Below, in pieces: positions 27,101 through 35,792 of a DNA stretch of 64,000 nt. The translations under genes and the position numbers were made by a program. The notes beneath the pieces were generated by a model. That model saw only the letters and a list, made by a program, of their open reading frames with translations, had not been told where the DNA came from and made no database searches. The first letter of the stretch is position 1, and every line of letters starts with the position of its first letter. This DNA is from Kordiimonas sp. SCSIO 12603 (GTDB lineage Bacteria; Pseudomonadota; Alphaproteobacteria; Sphingomonadales; Kordiimonadaceae), in contig NZ_CP073748.1 of assembly GCF_024398035.1 (NCBI RefSeq), forward strand, positions 3,091,001 through 3,155,000, written 5' to 3'.

Positions 27101-28231
27101 ATGGGTGGGGTTGTTATTAGCGGCACCGGCGTGTTTACGCCGCCAAATGTTGTATCCAACGAACAGCTGGTTGAAAGTTATAATGCTTACGCAGAAAACT
27201 GGAACGCAGATAACGCCGAAGCGATTGCTTCTGGTGACGCGGTAGAAAAACAGCCCTCCTCAGTACCTTTCATTGAAAAAGCGTCCGGCATTAAGAGCCG
27301 TTACATGATGGAAGGTAAAGGTGCTATCGACGTTAGCCGCATGCACCCTAATCTCTCTGAACAAGCGCCTGAAAATCCGGTTGATACACCTGCCCAGGTT
27401 AAGATGGCATTCGCGGCTGCTGAAAAAGCGCTTAAGGAAGCCAAGTTAAAAGGTGAAGAGATTGATATGGTTATCATCTCTGCCTCTGTTTGGGAACGCT
27501 TCCTACCTTCCATGGCTTGTGAGCTACAATCAATGATCGGCGCAAAAGGCTTCGCTTTTGATATGGGCATGGCCTGTTCCAGCGCCACATTTGGCATCTC
27601 TACCGCATGCGATGCACTGCAATCAGGCATGGCTAATAAAGCACTTGTTGTAACAGCGGAATACCTCACGCCGGTAATGGATTATGAAGACCGTGATAGC
27701 CATTTCATTTTCGGTGATTGTGCTGTCGCGATTGTTCTTGAACGAGAAACCGAAACAAAATCAGAAACAGCTTTCCGTATTAATGATCGCAAGTTGTTTA
27801 CGGAATACTCCCCAAACATTCAGGTAACGTTTGGTACTCGTAATCTTCTGGTGCCGGAAGATATTTCTGATCCAAAATACCGTTTTAAGCAGAACGGCCG
27901 CGTCGTTTTCCGGGAACTATTGCCAAAGGTAATTGACCTGGTAAATGGGTATTTAGAGAAGAACGAACGCACAGTTGAAGACTACAAGCGCTTCTGGCTC
28001 CATCAGGCGAATATCAACATGAATATCTTTGCGACCAAGAAACTACTGGGCAAAGAACCAAGCCAGGATGAAGCACCAATTATTCTCGATGAATATGCAA
28101 ATACCGCTGGGGCTGGCTGCATGATTGCTTTTGATAAATACAAGAGTGATTTTAAAACAGGTGACTTGGGCTTGATTTGCTCGTTTGGTGCCAGTTATTC
28201 AATAGGCTGCTTTGAGGTGGAGCGGCTCTAA
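27101..28231 (+). CDS. Beta-ketoacyl-ACP synthase III-like protein (FabH-like), second of a tandem pair
   Basis: Also 376 residues, with catalytic residues at exactly the same positions as in the upstream copy: C159 in GMACSSATFG, H301 in WLHQANINM and N334 in EYANTAGAG. The two proteins share the motif SSVPFIEKASGIKSR / SAAFIEKASGIKSR and the ending GASYSIG / GAGYSIG, so they arose by tandem duplication, probably forming a heteromer or having split substrates. A GGGAC ribosome-binding site lies before the ATG. The stop is 1 bp from the convergent GGDEF gene. Confidence 0.88.
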   Translation: MGGVVISGTGVFTPPNVVSNEQLVESYNAYAENWNADNAEAIASGDAVEKQPSSVPFIEKASGIKSRYMMEGKGAIDVSRMHPNLSEQAPENPVDTPAQVKMAFAAAEKALKEAKLKGEEIDMVIISASVWERFLPSMACELQSMIGAKGFAFDMGMACSSATFGISTACDALQSGMANKALVVTAEYLTPVMDYEDRDSHFIFGDCAVAIVLERETETKSETAFRINDRKLFTEYSPNIQVTFGTRNLLVPEDISDPKYRFKQNGRVVFRELLPKVIDLVNGYLEKNERTVEDYKRFWLHQANINMNIFATKKLLGKEPSQDEAPIILDEYANTAGAGCMIAFDKYKSDFKTGDLGLICSFGASYSIGCFEVERL

Positions 28232-28232
28232 T

Positions 28233-29423
28233 TCAGCCACCCACGCTTTCTACACTATCAAAATGTAATTGTTGGGCATGGTGCATTCTTCTATCTACCA
28301 TATCCAACATACCGTCCACCTCAAGGTCATCACCACGAGCAGTAACAGTGCCAACACTTACTGTTAAACTCACTGGAATACCTTTTGGTGTAGAGAACGC
28401 TGCGGCAGCTATCTTATGGCGTATCCGTTCAGCGACCATCTTCACACCTTCTTCTTTGGTGTGTGGCATCATCAAAATGAACTCTTCACCACTGAAGCGG
28501 CAGATCACATCTTGTGCACGACGCTTTTGCATAATGAGTGAGGTCAGATCTCTCAGCAGTTGATCTCCTGCCGCGCGGCCATGTTCCAAATTAACGCGTT
28601 TGAACCGATCGATATCCAGCATTATAATAGAAACAGGTTCGCTATAACGCTTTGCTCTTGCAACGGTGGCCCGCATAACCTCCAGAAAACAACTTCTGTT
28701 TAAAGCACCTGTTAACGGGTCTATCATTTGCTGAGTGCGTAACTGCCCTTGCAACTTCTCAGCCGTGATTATTATCATTATCAAAGCATAAGAAATGGAA
28801 AAGAGAATTAGCTCTATCCGAGTGATGACGGAGAAATTATAGGCCTGCAAAAGCGCCTCTTGCCCTATAAAATTAACGACACCGACACCAAACATATAAG
28901 TACCGTGAGCAGTAAATAATAAAATAACCAGAACAGCGCCAATGGCCGTTCTTCTTATCATCCCTTTATATACCATTTTTAGGCCACCCAAGGCCCTGAC
29001 TGTTACTAACACGGTTGCTAATGCAAATAGTGCTGTCAACCAATAGATGGTGTATAAATCCTCACCTGCCTTATTAGGGTCAAGGATACTTTTGGCTAAA
29101 ACAGACGCACCAAGAGCAATAAAAATATAGAGAAGTCTCCTTCTGCTTCTACACCCCTTTTTCCAGAAGGCAGCAGTGCCCAGCCAGATAGCACCAAATC
29201 CAGTCATAACAAGCAGTTGGCCAGTAAAGGATAATAATTCTGATGCAGGGAGCGAAGCAAAAACAAGAAGAGGAACGCCAATAGCGGCTAACAACATACC
29301 TAAAGCAGCTCCCCCAAGCCCTTCGATATGTTTATTGACCAACCAATGCGCACACAAGATAAACGCTGACAATGCCATAACTATAGTTACAGCAAAAGAT
29401 AACGTAGGTAGATCCAACGTCAT
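28233..29423 (-). CDS. Membrane-anchored diguanylate cyclase (GGDEF domain)
   Basis: The 396-residue protein has seven or so N-terminal membrane helices (about 10-215), followed by a GGDEF domain (about 225-390) with MIDPLTGALNRSCF, the metal site MLDIDRFK and the active-site loop SGEEF in place of GGEEF. Five residues before the loop is RAQD, which matches the RxxD allosteric inhibition site. Such SGEEF variants include active enzymes, so c-di-GMP synthesis is likely but unproven. The membrane part probably senses an envelope or redox signal. It converges with the ketoacyl synthase pair. Confidence 0.9.
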   Translation of the reverse strand: MTLDLPTLSFAVTIVMALSAFILCAHWLVNKHIEGLGGAALGMLLAAIGVPLLVFASLPASELLSFTGQLLVMTGFGAIWLGTAAFWKKGCRSRRRLLYIFIALGASVLAKSILDPNKAGEDLYTIYWLTALFALATVLVTVRALGGLKMVYKGMIRRTAIGAVLVILLFTAHGTYMFGVGVVNFIGQEALLQAYNFSVITRIELILFSISYALIMIIITAEKLQGQLRTQQMIDPLTGALNRSCFLEVMRATVARAKRYSEPVSIIMLDIDRFKRVNLEHGRAAGDQLLRDLTSLIMQKRRAQDVICRFSGEEFILMMPHTKEEGVKMVAERIRHKIAAAAFSTPKGIPVSLTVSVGTVTARGDDLEVDGMLDMVDRRMHHAQQLHFDSVESVGG

Positions 29424-29548
29424 TCCAGTCCCTCTCTTTTCCCCATGGGTACCTTATTGAAGAAATCAGCTATTTCAAGTATTTAATCGGTCTACAACGA
29501 TGAATACCAGCGCTTCATCTCTGAATAGAAATTTTACGCTTGCCTTAC

Positions 29549-29585
29549 TACTACACCTGTAGTATCTATTCTCCTACACATGTAG
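29549..29585. promoter_or_regulatory. Two BlaI-type operators before the repressor gene
   Basis: A perfect palindrome TACTACACCTGTAGTA lies at 29549-29564. A second element CTACACATGTAG lies at 29574-29585 and shares the core TACA-NN-TGTA. The centres are 23 bp apart. TACA-N2-TGTA is the consensus of the BlaI/MecI/CopY repressor group. The second copy ends 15 bp before the GTG start, next to the ribosome-binding site, so binding would block transcription of the repressor and the M56 gene together. Confidence 0.85.
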
Positions 29586-29600
29586 TAGTGGAGAAATAAA

Positions 29601-29978
29601 GTGGCAGGTAACATTAAGCTAAGCGAGCAGCAGTATCAGGTTGTACAAGCTCTCTGGAGTATGGGAGAAGGCTCAGCCCGAGATGTACAGGCGAAGTTGT
29701 CAAATCTAGGCTTGGCACACACCACGATTGGTACAATCCTGTCGAGACTAGAGAAGCGTGAAGTACTCTCCTCACGTACTGAGGGACGCCAAAGGGTATA
29801 TAAAGCTCTAATCACCGATGGGGATGTAAAACGTTCAATGGTCTCTAACCTGATTTCCACACTCTTCAAAGGCGATAGCAAAGCCTTATTAGCTCATCTG
29901 GTGAGCGAAGGTGACATTCATAAATCTGAACTAGATGATATAAAATCACTGTTAGATGGGGGTAAAAAAGATGCTTGA
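29601..29978 (+). CDS. BlaI/MecI/CopY-family transcriptional repressor
   Basis: A 125-residue winged-helix repressor. The N-terminal half (SEQQYQVVQALWSMGEGSARDVQ, then HTTIGTILSRLEKREVL) matches the BlaI/MecI wHTH; the C-terminal half (about 80-125) is the dimerisation helix. In the known system the sensor protease BlaR1 triggers cleavage of BlaI and so derepresses its targets. The gene starts at GTG 29601 with a GGAG site upstream, directly downstream of two operators, and overlaps the M56 protease gene by 8 bp. No beta-lactamase is adjacent. Confidence 0.92.
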   Translation: MAGNIKLSEQQYQVVQALWSMGEGSARDVQAKLSNLGLAHTTIGTILSRLEKREVLSSRTEGRQRVYKALITDGDVKRSMVSNLISTLFKGDSKALLAHLVSEGDIHKSELDDIKSLLDGGKKDA

Positions 29979-32901
29979 TTTCTTTATGGACTTTCCACTG
30001 TTTGATCTGCTTGTCAAATTCATGATCGCAAGCTCTACTCTTTTACTTCTAGTTTGGGTGATGGAAAAAATCAGGCTCATCAACACACCGGATCTAGCGG
30101 AGAGAGCCTGGAAAGCAGCTATTGCCGGTTCGTTTATTGCTGTTTTACCTTTTACAAATCTAATTTCTCCAGAAGTCGTTATCAACGACAGAAACATGGT
30201 GGAAATCGCGGGCGACATTGCGGAACGTCGTCCTCTTCTAGAAATTTCTACAATGCAATCTTCTGGTATTGGAGCATTAGAGGAAAAGCAGACAGCACAA
30301 GAAAAACTGGACGCTACAATCCTGGAGGAGCAGCGTAACTTGTTCCCTGCTCCTACAAAACCTATTCAAGATACACCGCCTATTCAGGAAGCAGCTCCAG
30401 AAGAAATCCGTACATCTTTTTATGAATTGAGAACGATTGATTTAGCGGCCGTGACCTGGATTGTGCTTGGCTTACTTGCTGTAATGGGCCTTCTGCTTGG
30501 GTACCGCAGTGCCATTCACAATCTGGGTAGCCGCGTTCGTGTGGGCGCTGAAGAGAATGCCAATCTTGTTCTTCGTGAAATCTGCGAAGAAGCTGACATC
30601 AAACACGTTCCTTATCTAAGCAAATCAAGTGATATTAACAGTCCGGTATGCCTACCAAAGCGTGAAATTTGCTTGCCTGACTGGGCTTTTGAAACAATGC
30701 CACGAGATGAGTTTAAAAGTCTTTTAGCACACGAAATTGGGCATATGCTGAGAAAAGATCCGCAAATGCTGATCGCCCTTCAGCTTTTAACCCGCTTCTT
30801 TTTCTTTCAACCGCTATTTTTACTGGCGCGCAAGCGGTTGACAGATATTGCAGAACTAGCCGCAGATGAATGGGCAGCAAGCCGTATTCAAAGCAGCCGT
30901 TCAGTAGCAAACGCACTATATACATGCGCCACAAAAATACATGAGACACGACACATAGAATGGGGATTAGCAATGGCTGGAAACAAGTCAATCCTGAGGC
31001 ACCGAGTGGAGCGTCTTCTGAAAGCAGAAGACACTCCATTCAAAACAAGCGCTAAATCTGCAAAAGCGTTTGTAAGCGTAGGCGTAATTGGTCTGAGCTT
31101 GGGGATACCAAGCATCCAATTCGCAGGCGCAGGCAATAGTGAGTTCAATACGTTTGAACCACTAGAGCCAAACTACCTATTAACACGCGATAATCCAGAA
31201 CCTAATCTGGGCGAACTGAAAACCTTTGAGATCAAGGCTCCTGAAATTGCTGTAGCAACTGCTAACGCTGGTGACATCTCAGCTATTAGCCTTGAAGGTG
31301 GCAAACGCGGCATCACCTTTGATCGCAAACGCGATTCAGGTAATATGAATTGGCATGATGGTAAAGACCGCATCAATGTACAGTGGAAAAAAGGATTTTC
31401 CATTGATCATAAAGACAACACTATTTCTGTTGTTAACGGTGGTCAATTCACCCTGAAATCGGAAGATAAAAACGGTGATGAAAGAAAAATCCGCATCAAG
31501 AACGTCGGGGGCGATCGCTCGGTAACATACTGGGTTGATGGCGACAAAACCAAGTTTGATGCAAAGGGCCAAAAATGGCTAAACACCAGCCTGGAAAAAC
31601 TATATTCATATGGTTTTGAAGCAAAAGAACGCATCAAATATCTGGTGAAAGCCAAAGGCGCCAAAGCCGTTATTAAGGAAATCAATGGTTTTGAAACTGA
31701 CTATGTGCGCCGTCTTTACATCTCTGGCCTTGCAGCAACAGCGAAACTGAAATCAGGTGAAGTTTCTGATCTCATTAAGGCCACTTCAAAGATAGAGAGC
31801 GATTATGAAATGCGCCTTGCTTTCTCTGGCTTACTTCGTTCCGAGAATAACATTCCATCAAGCATGCTGCCAAAAATCATTAAGGCCGCTAAGGCGATTG
31901 ATAGCGACTATGAAAAACGCTTGCTAGCAGATACTTTTATCAAGCGTTTTGACATGGATGATAAAAATATCCGCAATCTCATTGATTTAGCATCTGACAT
32001 CGACAGCGACTATGAACTTCGTTTGATGCTGGCACAAGTTCTGGATAGCCAAACCGTTAATAAAGATAACATTGAAAAACTTATCGAGGTTGCCGCAAAA
32101 CAGATTGATAGCGACTATGAAATGCGCCTTCTTCTCTCTGAGGCTCTCAAAAACGGTAGCCTAACTTCTAAGGGTATAAACCTTACTTTGGAGGCAGCTT
32201 TTGAGACCATGGACAGTGATTACGAGAAACGCCTTCTTCTAAGCACTCTCATTCAGCATAACAAATTGGGCGTAAACGATTGGCTCAAGGTGATTGAAGC
32301 AGCTGCACTAATCGATAGTGATTACGAAAAACGTCTGATCTTAAGCAAAATCAAGCGCCAAATGCCGTCTTCGCGCCAGCTAAGTGAAGCCATGGAAGAA
32401 GCTATCGACACCATTGGTAGCGACCATGAGAGACGTTTGGTTGCAGGAAAGGCTGATAAAGAAAGAGCCGTACGCGCCGCTCGTGCCGCGAATAATGAAT
32501 GGCGCACCCAACTTCGTGAATTACGTGATGTTCAACGCCAACTGGTCAGAGAACAAAGAGAAGTCGAGCGGGAAATGAACCGCGTTATGAAGGAAGCTGA
32601 ACGGCTCAAGAAAGAACTCGATAAAGGGCAGTTAAATCGTTCAAAAAATGAAAAAGAACTTGAAAAGTTCTTGGCCGAACAAGAAGAAAAGTTCCTGGAA
32701 TATGATCGTCTTCTTAATGAACAGTCCGGCCTAAGAGATCACATTGGCAACTTAGCAGGTGCGCTTGCTGAACTAGAAGTAAGTATGAACCAAATACAAT
32801 TATCCAAGAAGCCAGTACAGGCTCCTCGTCCGGCGGTTCAACCACGCAGTTCAGTACGCCCTGCACCTGCACCAAGGACACCGGAAACCAATACTAATTA
32901 A
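29971..32901 (+). CDS. M56 (BlaR1-like) membrane metalloprotease with SDYE repeat and coiled-coil C-terminus
   Basis: A 976-residue sensor protease. Membrane segments occur near residues 10-32, 45-60, 150-175, with one around 365. The M56 zinc motif HEIGH is at 254-258, with ELAADEWAA downstream supplying the third ligand. Instead of the penicillin-binding sensor domain of BlaR1, the C-terminal region has a beta-rich segment (about 430-560), then eight copies of a helical unit of 34-35 residues whose core is (D/E)SDYExRLxxS, with the central Asp at 577, 611, 646, 680, 715, 750, 784 and 818. A charged coiled coil (about 840-940) and a Pro/Ala tail follow. I chose the ATG at 29971, preceded by GGGGG. 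The upstream repressor is its likely cleavage target. Confidence 0.9.
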   Translation: MLDFFMDFPLFDLLVKFMIASSTLLLLVWVMEKIRLINTPDLAERAWKAAIAGSFIAVLPFTNLISPEVVINDRNMVEIAGDIAERRPLLEISTMQSSGIGALEEKQTAQEKLDATILEEQRNLFPAPTKPIQDTPPIQEAAPEEIRTSFYELRTIDLAAVTWIVLGLLAVMGLLLGYRSAIHNLGSRVRVGAEENANLVLREICEEADIKHVPYLSKSSDINSPVCLPKREICLPDWAFETMPRDEFKSLLAHEIGHMLRKDPQMLIALQLLTRFFFFQPLFLLARKRLTDIAELAADEWAASRIQSSRSVANALYTCATKIHETRHIEWGLAMAGNKSILRHRVERLLKAEDTPFKTSAKSAKAFVSVGVIGLSLGIPSIQFAGAGNSEFNTFEPLEPNYLLTRDNPEPNLGELKTFEIKAPEIAVATANAGDISAISLEGGKRGITFDRKRDSGNMNWHDGKDRINVQWKKGFSIDHKDNTISVVNGGQFTLKSEDKNGDERKIRIKNVGGDRSVTYWVDGDKTKFDAKGQKWLNTSLEKLYSYGFEAKERIKYLVKAKGAKAVIKEINGFETDYVRRLYISGLAATAKLKSGEVSDLIKATSKIESDYEMRLAFSGLLRSENNIPSSMLPKIIKAAKAIDSDYEKRLLADTFIKRFDMDDKNIRNLIDLASDIDSDYELRLMLAQVLDSQTVNKDNIEKLIEVAAKQIDSDYEMRLLLSEALKNGSLTSKGINLTLEAAFETMDSDYEKRLLLSTLIQHNKLGVNDWLKVIEAAALIDSDYEKRLILSKIKRQMPSSRQLSEAMEEAIDTIGSDHERRLVAGKADKERAVRAARAANNEWRTQLRELRDVQRQLVREQREVEREMNRVMKEAERLKKELDKGQLNRSKNEKELEKFLAEQEEKFLEYDRLLNEQSGLRDHIGNLAGALAELEVSMNQIQLSKKPVQAPRPAVQPRSSVRPAPAPRTPETNTN
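31682..32450 (+). repeat. Eight tandem 34-35-codon repeats within the M56 gene
   Basis: Units of about 102-105 bp encode the helical repeats SDYExRL. The copies are divergent at DNA level but the SDYE core codons are conserved. The first (TDYVRRL) and last (SDHERRL) are degenerate, while the six middle copies keep SDYE(M/K/L)RL. Confidence 0.85.
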
Positions 32902-32929
32902 TCAGGAATTTATACTTCTGTAACCAACT

Positions 32930-32954
32930 TGGGGGCTTTCAGCCCCCTTTTTTC
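32930..32954 (+). terminator. Terminator after the BlaI-M56 operon
   Basis: Arms GGGGGCT (32931-32937) and AGCCCCC (32941-32947) form a tight hairpin followed by six T residues. It separates the operon from the dipeptidase gene. Confidence 0.9.
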
Positions 32955-33009
32955 TTGCCGCGTATAAAAAGTACCATACAGTTACAGGTAACAAATCGGG
33001 GGATAGATC

Positions 33010-34176
33010 ATGAAGCTGCTGAAAAAACTATCGATAGGTCTAGTTGTTATTTTACTGCTAGCATATGGTGCTGGTCGTATCTTTGGACCAAAAGCAATTG
33101 ATAGTAAACTCAACCCCTTCCTTGAGTATAATGCACCCCCGATATCAGCAGAGGCCCAAGCATTTCATGATGGTCTTACGGTCATGGATTGGCATGCAGA
33201 TAGCCTGCTCTGGAACAGAAATTTCCTGAAGCGGAATGACTATGGATTGGTAGATTTACCGCGTCTGAAAGAAGGTAACATCAGCATACAAATGCTTACG
33301 ACAGTTACTAAGTCTCCGTCTGGCCAGAATGTGCATTCCAACAATGCCGATACCTTTGACAATATCACCATGTTAGCCGCTGTTCAGGGCTGGCCTCTAT
33401 CAACTATCAACAGTCTTCTGGAACGCGCATTATATCAATCTGATAAGTTGACTGATTATGTTGTTGAGTCAGAGGGGCAGCTTAAGTGGATTCGCAACCA
33501 AAAAGATTTCAAAACTTACCTGAACAGTAACGGTGGCGGTGTTGCGGTATTGCTTGGTACCGAAGGTTCTCACCCCCTAGAGAACAACATCAACAATATA
33601 GACCGCATGTATAATGCTGGCTTCCGCATGTTTGGGCTTACTCATTTTTTTGATAATGCTCTGGGCGGCTCGCTCCACGGTACCAGCAAAGCGGGATTAA
33701 CCGATTTTGGAAAAGCGGCCGTTAAGCGCTTTGATGAACTGGAAATTATCATTGATCTAGCCCATGCCTCAGAGCAAATGGCATATGATGTACTCTCCCT
33801 TTCCAGTAGGCCGCCCGTTGTATCTCATACTGGCCTCAAAGGCGCATGCGATACCCCTCGTAATTTTTCTGATGATCTGATGAAAGCTATTGCCGCCAAA
33901 GGAGGCTTGATCGCCATCGGTTTCTGGGAAACGGCAGTATGTGATCCAACACCCGCTGGCATTGCTAAAACCATCAAATACGGCATTGAGCTTGTAGGCG
34001 CAGATCATATTGCATTGGGTTCTGACTGGGATGGTTCTGTACAAGCGATCCCAAGTAATATGGTTCCCCATATCACCGCAGAACTTCTAAAACTTAATGT
34101 CAGCAAAGAAGATATCCGCAAGGTAATGGGAGGCAATAGTATTGCCTTCCTCCAAACATGGTTACCTAAAGACTAA
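33010..34176 (+). CDS. Membrane dipeptidase (peptidase family M19)
   Basis: An M19 (renal-dipeptidase-like) zinc hydrolase of 388 residues, cleaving dipeptides, possibly including those with D-residues at the C-terminal position. The N-terminal signal or anchor (LSIGLVVILLLAYGAG) places it outside the cytoplasm. Family motifs are MDWHADSL (first zinc histidine and aspartate), a LTHFFDNALGGSLHG segment, the VVSHTGLKGACDTPRN region, and HIALGSDWDGSV. It converges with the RimB-RimK fusion gene with a 2-bp gap. Confidence 0.92.
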   Translation: MKLLKKLSIGLVVILLLAYGAGRIFGPKAIDSKLNPFLEYNAPPISAEAQAFHDGLTVMDWHADSLLWNRNFLKRNDYGLVDLPRLKEGNISIQMLTTVTKSPSGQNVHSNNADTFDNITMLAAVQGWPLSTINSLLERALYQSDKLTDYVVESEGQLKWIRNQKDFKTYLNSNGGGVAVLLGTEGSHPLENNINNIDRMYNAGFRMFGLTHFFDNALGGSLHGTSKAGLTDFGKAAVKRFDELEIIIDLAHASEQMAYDVLSLSSRPPVVSHTGLKGACDTPRNFSDDLMKAIAAKGGLIAIGFWETAVCDPTPAGIAKTIKYGIELVGADHIALGSDWDGSVQAIPSNMVPHITAELLKLNVSKEDIRKVMGGNSIAFLQTWLPKD

Positions 34177-34178
34177 GT

Positions 34179-35576
34179 TTATTTTTTTGTGCGAAGTGAA
34201 CCTACAATTGGCCGCACATTCGCTTCAATATGATCAATAATTTTCGCTGCCACATCCTTTTTGGAAGCTTTCTCTATCCCTTCCAGACCGGGAGAACTAT
34301 TCACCTCAAGAACAGCTGGACCAGAGTTCGTTCGCAACAGATCGACCCCTGCTACTTCCAATCCCATCACACGAGCTGCTTTCACAGCAATTTCCCGTTC
34401 AGCTTTAGAGATTCTCACCGATTTTGCGCTACCTCCCCGGTGTAGATTAGAACGGTAATCCCCGTCTTCACTTTTACGGATCATGCTAGCCACAACGCGC
34501 TTACCAACAACAAAACATCTCAGGTCCTGCCCCGCGGCTTCTTTCACAAACTCCTGAACCAGAAAATTGGCGTCAAGGCCTTGAAAAGCACTAATTACCG
34601 CTTCCCCTGCCTTCTTTGTTTCAGCAAGAACAACGCCACGCCCTTGTGTACTTTGTAGAAGCTTAACCACCAGAGGTGATCCACCAACCAAATCAATAAG
34701 GCTATCAGTATCTTTCGGGGAACTTGCAAAAGCTGTTGTTGGCATAGGAATTTTATGACGCGCCAAAAGTTGATGTGCTTGAAGCTTATCTCTTGATGCA
34801 CCAATGGCTGCAGCACTATTCAAACAATAGGCCCCCATAGCCTCAAACTGTCTGACAACCGCCATACCGTAAAATGTAAGCGAAGCTCCAATCCTAGGGA
34901 CCACCGCGTCAAATGCTGGTAGCGGCACACCGTCATAGTGCACCTCTGGCGCATGGCTCTTGATATCAAGGTAACAACGCCTTGTATCGACCAAAGCAAC
35001 AGTATGCCCGCGAGCTTCCGCTTCTTCTTTCACGCGTTGGCTTGAATAATTGTTTGGCTCCCGCGTTAACACAGCGATATGCAGAGGCCGCTTGATAGGT
35101 TTCGCTTTTCTTAATCCTTTATAGAGATCATACGAAAGCTCACCTTGCAGACATGACATATCAGGCTTAACGGCAACAACACCGCCTGCTACACCCTCTT
35201 CTAACGCTTGGCGCCCCAACAACATGCGGTAAGCCATGTTTTCCCGGTTCGCGAGAGTGATTTGAATTGGAAATTCTTTATCTCCAATCCTGATAGGTGT
35301 TTCAATTACATATCGCAGTTCTGCCTGACCATTAGAAGATGTCACTTCACGACGATCAACAAGTTCAGCAGAGCAATAAACTTCAATATCCGGCCGATCT
35401 GGAATTGGATGAATACCAAAGCGAACCTTAGGTTTTTCATCGCTACCAAATGGCTGAATTGTAAACGCATGGAGTGAAGATGTTCTTGCCCCTGTATCAA
35501 CCTTCGCCTTAAGCGCCGGCAAACCTAAATTAGGTAACGCCAACCATTCTTCCCAACCAACCTCAAAACCTGACAT
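34179..35576 (-). CDS. Fusion of RimB-like retropepsin domain and RimK-type glutamate ligase
   Basis: The 465-residue product has an N-terminal RimB-like domain (about 1-135), with AKVDTGARTSSLHA, the DTGA-type aspartyl motif of the ATP-dependent zinc protease family (Zn_protease, PF05618), and a C-terminal RimK ATP-grasp ligase (about 165-460) with GASLTFYGMAVVRQFE, SRDKLQAHQLLARH, STQGRGVVLAETK and EVNSSPGLEGIE, which holds the Mg-binding E and N. RimK adds glutamates to ribosomal protein S6, and RimB is a separately encoded partner in the Pseudomonas Rim system. It probably modifies S6 or another C-terminus, with the protease part resetting it. Confidence 0.9.
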   Translation of the reverse strand: MSGFEVGWEEWLALPNLGLPALKAKVDTGARTSSLHAFTIQPFGSDEKPKVRFGIHPIPDRPDIEVYCSAELVDRREVTSSNGQAELRYVIETPIRIGDKEFPIQITLANRENMAYRMLLGRQALEEGVAGGVVAVKPDMSCLQGELSYDLYKGLRKAKPIKRPLHIAVLTREPNNYSSQRVKEEAEARGHTVALVDTRRCYLDIKSHAPEVHYDGVPLPAFDAVVPRIGASLTFYGMAVVRQFEAMGAYCLNSAAAIGASRDKLQAHQLLARHKIPMPTTAFASSPKDTDSLIDLVGGSPLVVKLLQSTQGRGVVLAETKKAGEAVISAFQGLDANFLVQEFVKEAAGQDLRCFVVGKRVVASMIRKSEDGDYRSNLHRGGSAKSVRISKAEREIAVKAARVMGLEVAGVDLLRTNSGPAVLEVNSSPGLEGIEKASKKDVAAKIIDHIEANVRPIVGSLRTKK

Positions 35577-35792
35577 AAGCTTTCACCTAGCAATAAAAAG
35601 ATTGCGCCCGTTAATCTCATTTTTTTTGCAGATCAATAGGAATTAACAACCCCAATGATTAAAACTGTGTGAACGTATTAATTTCTGCGCCCTCACATTA
35701 AAAATAATTAAATTTTTATGCAAATCTATACAGCGCACCCAACATTTGGCAAAAGAGTAAAAAATAAGAATCACATGCTTTTAGAGTAGATT

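Noticed and set aside
30888-31148. Minus-strand ORF within the M56 gene
   Set aside because: Antisense to a gene with clear M56 motifs; no support from composition or ribosome-binding site.
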